This document shows, piece after piece, positions 8,987 to 17,107 of a stretch of DNA of 64,000 nucleotides. The DNA comes from Pelomonas paludis (GTDB lineage Bacteria; Pseudomonadota; Gammaproteobacteria; Burkholderiales; Burkholderiaceae_C), in NCBI RefSeq assembly GCF_039872745.1, contig NZ_JBDPZD010000003.1, forward strand, positions 496,001 through 560,000, in the 5' to 3' direction. Position 1 is the stretch's first letter, and each line of letters starts with the position of its first letter. A model generated the notes under the pieces. The model had not been told where the DNA came from, searched no databases, and saw only the letters and a program-made list of their open reading frames with translations. The translations under genes were made by a program, and so were the position numbers.

Positions 8987-9589
8987 ATGGACCATAGCTT
9001 CCTCTCGGCGCTCATCCTGTTGCTGTTGGTGCTGGACCCGTTCGGCAGCCTGCCCATCTTCATCCCGCTGATGCGGGCCGTGCCGCCCGAACGGCGCACG
9101 CGGGTGGCGCTGCGTGAGGTGGGCATCGCCTTTGGGGTGCTGCTGGCCTTCATGTTCTTGGGCGAAGGCTTCCTGCGGGTGATGCACCTGTCCGAGCGCT
9201 CGCTCGAAGTGGCGGGCGGCGTGATCTTGATGATCATTGCCATGCGCATGATCTTTGGCGGCGGCGGTGACTCGGCCTATGGCCTGGAAGAGGGCCGCGA
9301 GCCGGTCATCTTCCCGCTGGCCGTGCCGCTGCTGGCCGGCCCCTCGGCCATGGCCACCGTGCTGCTGCTGGCCTCGCGCCAGCCCGACCGCATTGGCGAG
9401 TGGATTGGGGCGCTGTCGGTGGCCATGCTGGTCTCGGGCACGGTGCTGCTGCTGGCCGACCGGATCCGCAAGTTGCTCGGAGACTCGGTCGTCACCGCGC
9501 TGGAGAAGCTGATGGGCCTGGTGCTCACGGCCATCGCGGTCGAGATGGTGCTGGCGGGGCTCAAGCGCTACTTCGTCGGCGGCGTTTGA
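8987..9589 (+). CDS. MarC family integral membrane protein
   Basis: A 200-residue polytopic inner-membrane protein of the MarC/YhgN (UPF0056) family. Signs are the opening ALILLLLVLDPFGSLPIFIPL, the EVAGGVILMIIAMRM helix, FPLAVPLLAGPSAMATVLLL and the C-terminal ALEKLMGLVLTAIAVEMVLAGLKRYF, which together give about six helices. Function is unproven; the older link to multiple antibiotic resistance does not hold for E. coli MarC. It is divergent from the small basic gene, with 54 bp between starts. Confidence 0.88.
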   Translation: MDHSFLSALILLLLVLDPFGSLPIFIPLMRAVPPERRTRVALREVGIAFGVLLAFMFLGEGFLRVMHLSERSLEVAGGVILMIIAMRMIFGGGGDSAYGLEEGREPVIFPLAVPLLAGPSAMATVLLLASRQPDRIGEWIGALSVAMLVSGTVLLLADRIRKLLGDSVVTALEKLMGLVLTAIAVEMVLAGLKRYFVGGV

Positions 9590-9883
9590 GCCGGGCAGGG
9601 CGCCTGAGCTGAGCGGCAAACTCGCTTGCGCCGCCGGCCGTTTCCCACAATCTGGAATCGAGGTTTCGAATTACGAAACGGTTACATGCTGCGCTGCCGC
9701 AATATTTCTCATCATGGCAACTGCCTTGCCACGATCCGAAATGTGATAGCTAAGCCATTGATTGGCATGCAGAAAATATTCTGACGCCGCGCAACAGCCC
9801 GCCGCGCAGACGCTCAGGGCGAGTCCTAGTCTTGAGGCCAACGGTTTCGAGTTTTCGCAACTATCAGCCTCAAGGAGTAGGAC
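9590..9883. other. Intergenic region upstream of isocitrate lyase
   Basis: A 294-bp gap without a supportable gene. It is more AT-rich than its surroundings between about 9660 and 9780. It holds an inverted repeat at 9663-9679 (annotated separately) and a strong AAGGAG ribosome site just before the aceA ATG. I could not identify a confident sigma-70 promoter pair. The region is a plausible control region for glyoxylate-shunt expression. Confidence 0.6.
9663..9679. promoter_or_regulatory. Inverted repeat upstream of aceA
   Basis: Perfect 6-bp arms GTTTCG and CGAAAC are separated by 5 bp (AATTA), about 205-220 bp upstream of the aceA start. The size and spacing fit a dimeric repressor or activator site. 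Isocitrate lyase genes are normally controlled by acetate or fatty-acid-responsive regulators, but this dyad does not let me name one. Confidence 0.4.
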
Positions 9884-11191
<1,308 letters not shown>

Positions 11192-11238
11192 CCCGGTCGC
11201 CGCTCCGGCCGCCTCCGCATCAGGAGGCATCGCCGCCC

Positions 11239-11267
11239 AGGGCCCGCAACAGCGGGCCCTTTTTGTT
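11239..11267 (+). terminator. Intrinsic terminator of aceA
   Basis: A 9-bp perfect GC-rich stem (AGGGCCCGC / GCGGGCCCT) with an AACA loop, followed by TTTTGTTT. It begins about 48 bp after the aceA stop and is the first unit of a 31-bp tandem array. Confidence 0.9.
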
Positions 11268-11334
11268 TGCTCGCCTGCAACCGCAGGCCCTTTTTGTTTT
11301 CTGGCCTGCAGCCGCCGGCCCAGTTTGATTGCCG
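11242..11334 (+). repeat. Three tandem 31-bp copies of a terminator hairpin
   Basis: Units begin at 11242, 11273 and 11304, exactly 31 bp apart. Unit 1 (GCCCGCAACAGCGGGC then CCTTTTTGTTT) and unit 2 (GCCTGCAACCGCAGGC then CCTTTTTGTTTT) both have a hairpin plus T-run; in unit 2 the stem is 6 bp. Unit 3 (GCCTGCAGCCGCCGGC then CCAGTTTGATT) keeps the outline but has lost most of the T-run and part of the stem. Mutations in the stems of unit 2 are paired, so pairing is preserved relative to unit 1. Confidence 0.85.
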
Positions 11335-11387
11335 TTCAGCTTTCCTTCAGCCGCTCCCCGCTACAACGGCAGCCACGGAGGTGCGTG

Positions 11388-12275
11388 ATGCTGAACCTGG
11401 CTGACTGGAATCTTCAAGGCTTCAAACGCTGGCGCCTGGAGCGCGAGGCTGCGGCGCTCCGCGCCGAGGTGCGCGCCCTGTGCCCACCCGCCGCCGTCGC
11501 CGCCGAGGCCCTGCCCGAGAGCCTTCGGGCCAGTTGGGTGCAACACGCCCAGCAGGAATGCCCCGGCATCCGCACCGACCCCGCCGCCTGGGTGCTCACC
11601 AGCACCGCGCTCGCCCAGTTCTTTGAGTGCTGCCGCCTGCAGACCGACGGCCAAGCCTGCGGCCTGCCCAGCAAGGCCGCTGACATGCTGTGGCACGTGG
11701 CGCTTGCGTTCGAACCTGCAGCGCTGGACACCTGGCAACGCCAGTGCTTTGGCCAGGTCGTCGCACACCGCCCCAATGCCGAGCTGGGCTGCCCACCCGA
11801 CGAGGCCATCGCCCGCACCTGGGTCTGGGCTTGCCGCAGCGAAGGCCGGCCCGCCACTGCCAGCGGCTTGCCCCTCTTGTTCGCCATCGACCAGCGCCTG
11901 CACACCCCCACCGGCTGGGCCTACGCCTACGACCCCAAGCGCTGCACCGTCGGCCACCGTGACCTGGACGCCCACGGGCGAGCCCAAGGCGCCGCCCACT
12001 ACCAACCCGCCCTCGCACTCAGCGCGCTAGCCGCCGCCGGCCTCTTCACCGCCGCCGAGCAAGCCACCGCCACCAACGTGCTCGAAGCCCAAACCCAAAA
12101 CGCCCTGCGCCGCGCCAAGGCGGATGCCAATGGCGCGGCCAGCGGTGGCGCCTGTGGAGGGTCTGGCACCAGCAGCTGCGGCGATGGCGGGGCCGCCTGT
12201 GGGGATGGCGGCGGCAGTGCCTCATGCGGTGGCGGTGCTAGTTGTGGGGGTGGTGGCTGCGGCGGTGGCTCCTAA
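11388..12275 (+). CDS. Hypothetical protein with Cys/Gly-rich C-terminal tail
   Basis: A 295-residue protein of unknown function. Residues 1-235 form an alpha-helical, probably soluble region without a signal peptide. The stretch ADMLWHVALAF near residue 105 resembles the D-x-x-W-H motif of the glycine-rich-domain (GRDP-like) family, whose members also end in Gly-rich tails. The last 45 or so residues are almost only Gly, Ser, Ala and regularly spaced Cys (CGGSGTSSCGDGG, then CGGGGCGGGS). About eight Cys lie in this tail, which could bind metal or be a modification target; this is inference. The ATG at 11388 has GGAGG-like sequence upstream. It follows the aceA terminators, so it should have its own promoter. 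Confidence 0.7.
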   Translation: MLNLADWNLQGFKRWRLEREAAALRAEVRALCPPAAVAAEALPESLRASWVQHAQQECPGIRTDPAAWVLTSTALAQFFECCRLQTDGQACGLPSKAADMLWHVALAFEPAALDTWQRQCFGQVVAHRPNAELGCPPDEAIARTWVWACRSEGRPATASGLPLLFAIDQRLHTPTGWAYAYDPKRCTVGHRDLDAHGRAQGAAHYQPALALSALAAAGLFTAAEQATATNVLEAQTQNALRRAKADANGAASGGACGGSGTSSCGDGGAACGDGGGSASCGGGASCGGGGCGGGS

Positions 12276-12475
12276 AAGACCGGCCACCTTCTTGGCGGGG
12301 GTCATTGACCCGGGCATCAATTCGCTAGGCCTAGCGATCCTCGGAAAGGCGTGTTGCACCAAAGGCAGAGCGCCCAATCTAGCGTTGCTGGCCGGCGAAT
12401 GAGTGACCCGAGTTCGGCGAGTTCCGTGACCCCTATTTGGTTAGCATGCGTGATGGTTGAAGCCACTCCTCAGCA
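12276..12475. other. Intergenic region before the Mrr-type gene
   Basis: A 200-bp gap with no supportable gene and lower GC than its flanks. It contains a 16-bp perfect palindrome at 12322-12337 and, just before it, a short dyad GGGTCATTGACCC at 12298-12310. No clear Shine-Dalgarno precedes the ATG at 12476. Confidence 0.55.
12322..12337. promoter_or_regulatory. 16-bp perfect palindrome
   Basis: TCGCTAGGCCTAGCGA is identical on both strands and lies 139 bp upstream of the nuclease gene start, at the junction between the Cys/Gly-rich gene and the lower-GC nuclease locus. It could be an operator for autoregulation or a recombination scar. No second copy was noticed in the window. Confidence 0.45.
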
Positions 12476-14353
12476 ATGGGTTATCTGATCGCAATCGTCG
12501 CCGGCCTAGCGTTGATTGGGGCCGTGATCGGTGGAGTTCTTGCCGTTTTGGCTTCGATCGCAAAGGGGGCCGCCGCGACCAAAAGTGAATTCGTTCTTTG
12601 GCTTGGGCGAAAGGGCCTTGGGGTCAGGGCGTTCATCCCCGAAGAGTTGGCAGAGAAACCCCAGGAGAAGGAACAGCCTCGCCGCGGATACAGAACTTGG
12701 ACGCCCGAGCCCGCCGCTGAGTATCCGGAGCCACTGCCACCCAGGGATGTGGACGCTGCCGCGTTGAGGGCCTACGCCCCATAGGCGGCGATCCCGGAAC
12801 CCATGCGTACGGTGGCGTTCAACGGTACCGTCGAGGGGGTGTTTCAGGGCGGGTTGCCTGAACCATCCCGGTCGATCGACATCGCCCGGGTGGGCGACCT
12901 TCTTGCGATTGATTCGAGCCCACCCTACCTGCCGCTGTTTGCATCGTTGGGGTCCCGGCCTGACTATCCCGTCGATACCCCGGAGCCGCCGCCGGACATC
13001 GCTCCTCTTCCCCATTGGACGCCGTGGCGACCGGCGTTCGGCGAGCCCGCCTTTGCGCCGCCGCATTACGGTCCGAAGTTGGCCTTCCTCAACCGGTTCG
13101 TCGATGCCGCCCACCGCGACGAGGTGGCGAAGGTGGCGGCCGCATTGGCCCGGCGAGAGTATTTGCTGGCCCTCTGCCTTAAACGGAATGCCGAGGTCGC
13201 GGCGCTGGCCGAGAAAGCCAAGGGGCTCTACGAGTCCGAAGCTGCAAAGCAAAGGGCGTCGCACGCGTTGCTGGCGCTCGATCACTCCAAGGCTAAGGCG
13301 GCCTTTGAAATGGCGTTCGTGGCCGAGCAGGAGCGACTTTCCAAGAGGAAGGCCTGGCTCGAGGCCCCCGGCGCGGAAGGCCTGCTGGCTCGGATCGAAG
13401 CGACCGTAAGGATGGTGCGAGTTCCTCACTTTGTCTCCCGTGAGGCCCAATCTAGGCTCGACGCGGACTCGGGAATCCTGATCCACGAGCACCGCTTCCC
13501 CGACCTTTCGGCCGTCGAGTGGACAAAGCAGGTGGAGCTCAGAGCAGGTGCCGCGACCAAGCCTGCCAACCAGAAGGAGAAGCGGGAGGCCGCGATGAAG
13601 GTCTACCCGGCCCTCTGCCTTCGGCTCGCTTGCGAACTGGCCCGCCTCGATATGGAGGGCCTCGTGAAGGCCATCGCGATCAACGGTTGGGCCGACTACA
13701 CAGAGAAATCCACCGGTCATGCGAAGCGGGCGTATTGCGCGAGCCTGTTCGCCACGAAGGAGCAACTGACCGACCTGAACCTGCGTGCCCTCGATCCTTT
13801 CGCGGCGTTCAACTCCTTGAAGGGGATATGCGCCCGGTCCTTGGAGCTGACACCCATCGCCCCGATGATCCGTCTGGACACAAATGACAAGCGGTTCGTC
13901 GATGGCAAGGAGGTGCTCGGCAACATGGCCGACGGGGAGAACCTGGCCTCGATGGACTGGGAGGACTTCGAGCACCTCTGCCGTCAGTTGTTCGAGAAGG
14001 CGTTTGCGGCATCAGGGGCTGAAGTGAAGGTCACCCAAGCCAGCCGCGACCAAGGCGTCGACGCGATCATCTTCGACCCTGATCCGCTGCGTGGCGGCAA
14101 GATCGTCATTCAAGCGAAGCGCTACACCAACATCGTCGACGTCTCGGCAGTACGTGACCTCTACGGCACTGTGCATAACGAAGGAGCTATCAAAGGCATC
14201 CTCGTCACGACCAGTCACTATGGGCCGGATTCGTATGCGTTCGCCAAGGACAAGCCTTTAACTTTGCTGGACGGGCCTCAGTTGCTTGGACTGCTTGAAC
14301 AGAATGGCTACAAGTTCCGGATCGACCTCGCCGAAGCTAAGCGGCGTCTGTGA
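12476..14353 (+). pseudogene. Mrr-type restriction endonuclease gene interrupted by one in-frame TAG
   Basis: One continuous reading frame of about 626 codons broken only by TAG at 12782-12784. The upstream part (12476-12784, 102 residues) has an N-terminal membrane helix (LIAIVAGLALIGAVIGGVLAVLASIA) and a proline-rich segment. The downstream part (516 residues from the ATG at 12803) has a helical/coiled-coil middle (about 110-200) and a C-terminal Mrr_cat nuclease domain (about 385-505) with DWEDFEHLCRQLF, RDQGVDAIIFDPD and the catalytic VIQAKRY. Such proteins are usually annotated as restriction endonuclease and may act as modification-dependent or phage-defence nucleases. Both halves keep open codons, so the break is recent, a sequencing error, or two real genes: the ATG at 12803 could start a functional 516-residue protein. 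Codon use differs from neighbours, which suggests transfer. No methyltransferase is adjacent. Confidence 0.7.
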
Positions 14354-14422
14354 CTCCTGCCATGCAGCGCAGGTCGTAGGCCAGCGCGTGAATTGATTGG
14401 GCTGCCGTCGCCCGCCCTACGA

Positions 14423-14599
14423 ATGCCCGCCACCCACCTCCTCACCCCCCGCATGGCCGGCATCCTCGACCGCATGCGGCGGGCCAATCGGCCCAGTTAT
14501 CACTCGCTCAGCCCGCAGCAAGCGCGGCTGGCGTATCGGATGGGGGCGGAGATCCTGGACCTGCCGCGTGCGCCGTTGGCGCGGGGCACCCGCCGCTGA
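14423..14599 (+). pseudogene. Truncated 5' copy of the alpha/beta-hydrolase gene at 19418
   Basis: This 58-codon fragment encodes MPATHLLTPRMAGILDRM and on to about residue 54 of the intact esterase at 19418-20353. It then diverges abruptly at GTRR-stop. It lacks the oxyanion-hole HGGG and the catalytic Ser motif, so it cannot be an active hydrolase. Similarity begins at the start codon, with one extra Ala codon. Of six base differences over 155 bp, four are silent, and the other two change one Gln codon to Ser. It abuts the stop of the response-regulator gene on the other strand. Confidence 0.85.
14431..14585 (+). repeat. 155-bp direct repeat, left copy
   Basis: About 96 percent identical (149 of 155 positions by eye) to 19423-19577, in the same orientation and 4992 bp away. 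The two copies bracket the LytS/LytR-type pair and the molybdenum hydroxylase genes. The left copy is the truncated esterase start. Confidence 0.9.
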
Positions 14600-14602
14600 G
14601 GG

Positions 14603-15367
14603 TCAACTGACCCCGAGGCAAGCCCGCACCTGCGCAATGCGCCGCTCGCTCACCGGGACGCTGTCGCCGCAGCGCAGGGCCAGCTGGGGTTGGCGGTCGG
14701 CGGCTGTGAGCAGGCGCTGGGCTTGGTCGATGCGCACGATGGCGCAGCGGTGCACGCGCAAGAACTGCGCTGGGTCCAGGTGCTGCTCCAGCCGCTGCAT
14801 CGGCACGCGGTGCAGCACGCTGCGCCCGGCCAGGTGCAACTGCACATAGTTGCCGGCGCCCTCGATCCAGTTCACCTCGGCCAGTGCGACGGTCTCGATC
14901 ATGCCCACGGAGCGCACGGCCACTTGGGTCCAGTACGCCGGCTCGGGCGCGGCATAGCGGCGCAGCGACTCGGCATAGGTGGCGCGCTGGCGCAGGGTCA
15001 GCATTTGCGCCGCCCGCGCCAGCGCGGAGGCCAGTCGGGCGTCGTCAAAGGGCTTGAGCACGTAGTCGAGGGCATGCAGCTCGAAGGCCTCGATGGCATG
15101 TGCCTCGTAGGCCGTCACGAAGATGACCAGCGGCGGCTGTGGCTGGCCGGCCAACCCGCGCGCCAGGGCCAGCCCCGAGGCGCGTGGCATCTGGATGTCG
15201 AGAAACACCACGTCCACGGCGTGCTGGGCCAGGGCGCGCTCGGCGCTGGCCACGTCGGCGCACTCGGCCGCCACCTGCCAGTCGGGGTGGGCGCGCAAGG
15301 CCAGCCGCAGCGCGGTGCGCGCCGGGGCTTCGTCGTCGACGATGAGGGCCGTGATTGGGGTCGTCAC
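14603..15367 (-). CDS. LytTR-type response regulator
   Basis: A 254-residue transcription factor. The receiver domain (about 6-118) has the acidic pair DDE, the phospho-acceptor Asp near 57 (VVFLDIQMP), Thr in FVTAYEAHAIEAF and Lys in VLKPFDD. The LytTR DNA-binding domain (about 150-250) has VALAEVNWIEGAGNYVQLHL and FLRVHRCAIVRI. It is translationally coupled to the upstream sensor kinase (4-bp overlap), so the two are a cognate pair. The divergent iorAB-type genes are the nearest possible targets. LytTR regulators usually bind paired direct repeats; I did not find a convincing pair in the 148-bp divergent region. Confidence 0.92.
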   Translation of the reverse strand: MTTPITALIVDDEAPARTALRLALRAHPDWQVAAECADVASAERALAQHAVDVVFLDIQMPRASGLALARGLAGQPQPPLVIFVTAYEAHAIEAFELHALDYVLKPFDDARLASALARAAQMLTLRQRATYAESLRRYAAPEPAYWTQVAVRSVGMIETVALAEVNWIEGAGNYVQLHLAGRSVLHRVPMQRLEQHLDPAQFLRVHRCAIVRIDQAQRLLTAADRQPQLALRCGDSVPVSERRIAQVRACLGVS

Positions 15368-16503
15368 GCCAGGGCCAGGCTTTCCGGGGCGCGTGCCGGC
15401 AACTGCAGACGCACCACGAAGTGCGTGCCGCCGGCTTCCACCTGCAGCGACGCGGCATCGCCGTACAGCAGCCGCAGTCGGCCCTCAGTGTTGCGCAGGC
15501 CGAGGCCGGTGCCTGGGTTGGGCGCAGCATCGTGGCCTGCGGGGTTGCTGATCTCCAGTGTCAGTTGGTCGCCGTCGCGCGTGCAGCGCAGCGTGATCTC
15601 GCTGGGGCCGTCATGCCGGTCCAGGTCGTGGCGCAGGGCGTTCTCCACCAGTGGCTGCAGCAGCAGCACCGGCAGCTCGCACATGCGCGTGGCGTCGTCG
15701 GCGCCCTCCACGCGCAGGCTCAGCCGGTCGCCGTAGCGCAGGCGCTGCAGCGCCAGGTAGCGCTCCACGAACTGCAGCTCCTCGTGCAGGCTCACCCAGT
15801 CGCGAGAGCCTGCCGCCAGCGCGTAGCGCAGCAGTTCGCTGAGCTTCTGGATGCCAGCAAGGGCCTGCGTCGACGCGGCATCGCGGATCAGCGCACTGAC
15901 GGCGTTCAGCGCATTGAAGAGGAAGTGCGGCTCCAACTGGCCGCGCAGGGATTCCAGGCGCTGGTGTTCGAGCGACAGCTGTAGTTGCAGCACCTCCAGC
16001 TGGCTGCGCTGCAAGGCCCGCTCGCGCTGCTGCGACTGCCGCCAGGCATGGAAGGCCACGACCGTCACGCAAGTCCCGCTGGCCAGGGCCCATTGCAGGA
16101 ACAGGTCGAAGCGCGGCGTGGCCAGCATGCGGCCCCACGATGCGGCGAGCGTCACGTCGCCGTCAGCGGCCCTCAGGTCCAGCGCGGCCTGGAACAGCAA
16201 GGCTGCGGGCAGGAACAGGACCACCACCACGGCGTAGCCGGTGAGCAGCACGCGGGCCTCGCCCAGCCAGTGCGGGCGCCACTGCAGGGCGGCAGAGATG
16301 GTGATGCTCAGCAGGATCAGCGGCACGCGCAGGGCCAGGCAGGGCAGCAGGATGGCGGCATAGGCCTGCGGGCCGGCGAGGCTGGCCTGGTCGGCGTAGC
16401 TGCCCGCCGCGCCAATTGCGCACAGGATCGTCCACGCCAGCACGTGCCGCGCCACCAGCAAGAGGCTGTCGCGCACGGTGGGCGTTGCGAGGTGAGGCGC
16501 CAT
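15364..16503 (-). CDS. LytS/YehU-type sensor histidine kinase
   Basis: A 379-residue membrane sensor kinase. The N-terminal third has about four hydrophobic helices (AWTILCAIGAAGSYA, AAILLPCLALRVPLILL, VLLTGYAVVVVLFLPAALLF, FLQWALASGTCVTVVAF). A coiled linker (about 145-185) leads to the His_kinase domain with the phospho-acceptor His near 191 (LEPHFLFNALNAVSAL), then an HATPase with LQPLVENALRHDL and the GTGLGLRNTEGRL loop. The ATG at 16503 gives the normal length; the frame stays open further upstream but would run into the divergent gene. No periplasmic sensor domain is evident, so the signal is unknown. Confidence 0.9.
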   Translation of the reverse strand: MAPHLATPTVRDSLLLVARHVLAWTILCAIGAAGSYADQASLAGPQAYAAILLPCLALRVPLILLSITISAALQWRPHWLGEARVLLTGYAVVVVLFLPAALLFQAALDLRAADGDVTLAASWGRMLATPRFDLFLQWALASGTCVTVVAFHAWRQSQQRERALQRSQLEVLQLQLSLEHQRLESLRGQLEPHFLFNALNAVSALIRDAASTQALAGIQKLSELLRYALAAGSRDWVSLHEELQFVERYLALQRLRYGDRLSLRVEGADDATRMCELPVLLLQPLVENALRHDLDRHDGPSEITLRCTRDGDQLTLEISNPAGHDAAPNPGTGLGLRNTEGRLRLLYGDAASLQVEAGGTHFVVRLQLPARAPESLALA

Positions 16504-16651
16504 GAGGCCGCGAAGTATGGCAGTGCGACCGGGCCGCAGGGGACCCGATCGGGGGCGGTTCGTCACGCGGTTCGGGGCGTTGGTCACTCCCTGTGCCCGG
16601 TCGGCGGCGGTGGTCGCGACGATGCGGGCGTTTCCACTCGACACCCGCGTC

Positions 16652-17107
16652 ATGGCGATCTCCCTCCACGTCAATGGCCAGCCCCAGCGCCTGGCCGCCG
16701 AGTCCGACACCCCGCTGCTGTGGGCGTTGCGCGAGGAGCTGAAGCTCTCCGGCACCAAGTTCGGTTGCGGTGCTGGCCTGTGCGGCGCCTGCACCGTGCA
16801 TGTGGACGGCCAGGCCGTGCGCAGCTGCCTGATGCCCGTGCAGGGCGTGGCGGGGCGCCGGGTGGTCACGATCGAAGGCCTGTCGCCCGACCGTGGCCAC
16901 GCGCTGCAGCGCGCCTGGATTGCGCACCAGGTGCCGCAGTGCGGCTACTGCCAGTCCGGCATGCTGATGGCCGCTGCCGCACTGCTGAGCCAGACGCCAC
17001 AGCCCAGCGACGCCGACATCGACGCTGCCATCACCAACCTGTGCCGCTGCGGCACCTACCCGCGCGTGCGGGCGGCCATCCACACGGCCGCGCAGGACGT
17101 GTCATGA
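16652..17107 (+). CDS. (2Fe-2S)-binding subunit of an isoquinoline 1-oxidoreductase-type molybdenum hydroxylase
   Basis: A 151-residue electron-transfer subunit. The plant-ferredoxin-type cluster is marked by CGAGLCGACTVH (about 40-51) and a further Cys at SCLMP. The second cluster is marked by CGYCQSGM (about 100) and CRCGTY (about 136). This is the IorA-type small subunit of xanthine-dehydrogenase-family enzymes that lack a separate FAD subunit. The ATG at 16652 (MAISLHVNGQ) matches the family start. The stop overlaps the large-subunit start by 4 bp. The substrate may be an aldehyde or N-heterocycle; sequence alone does not decide. Confidence 0.9.
   Translation: MAISLHVNGQPQRLAAESDTPLLWALREELKLSGTKFGCGAGLCGACTVHVDGQAVRSCLMPVQGVAGRRVVTIEGLSPDRGHALQRAWIAHQVPQCGYCQSGMLMAAAALLSQTPQPSDADIDAAITNLCRCGTYPRVRAAIHTAAQDVS

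Noticed and set aside
14393..14599. The 68-codon frame as an independent small gene
   Set aside because: From codon 11 on it is a truncated copy of the esterase at 19418, so it is better described as a gene remnant.
15985..17103. Extension of the molybdenum hydroxylase large-subunit frame far upstream
   Set aside because: The extension crosses the sensor kinase and small-subunit genes. The ATG at 17104 directly precedes a twin-arginine signal and overlaps the small-subunit stop.
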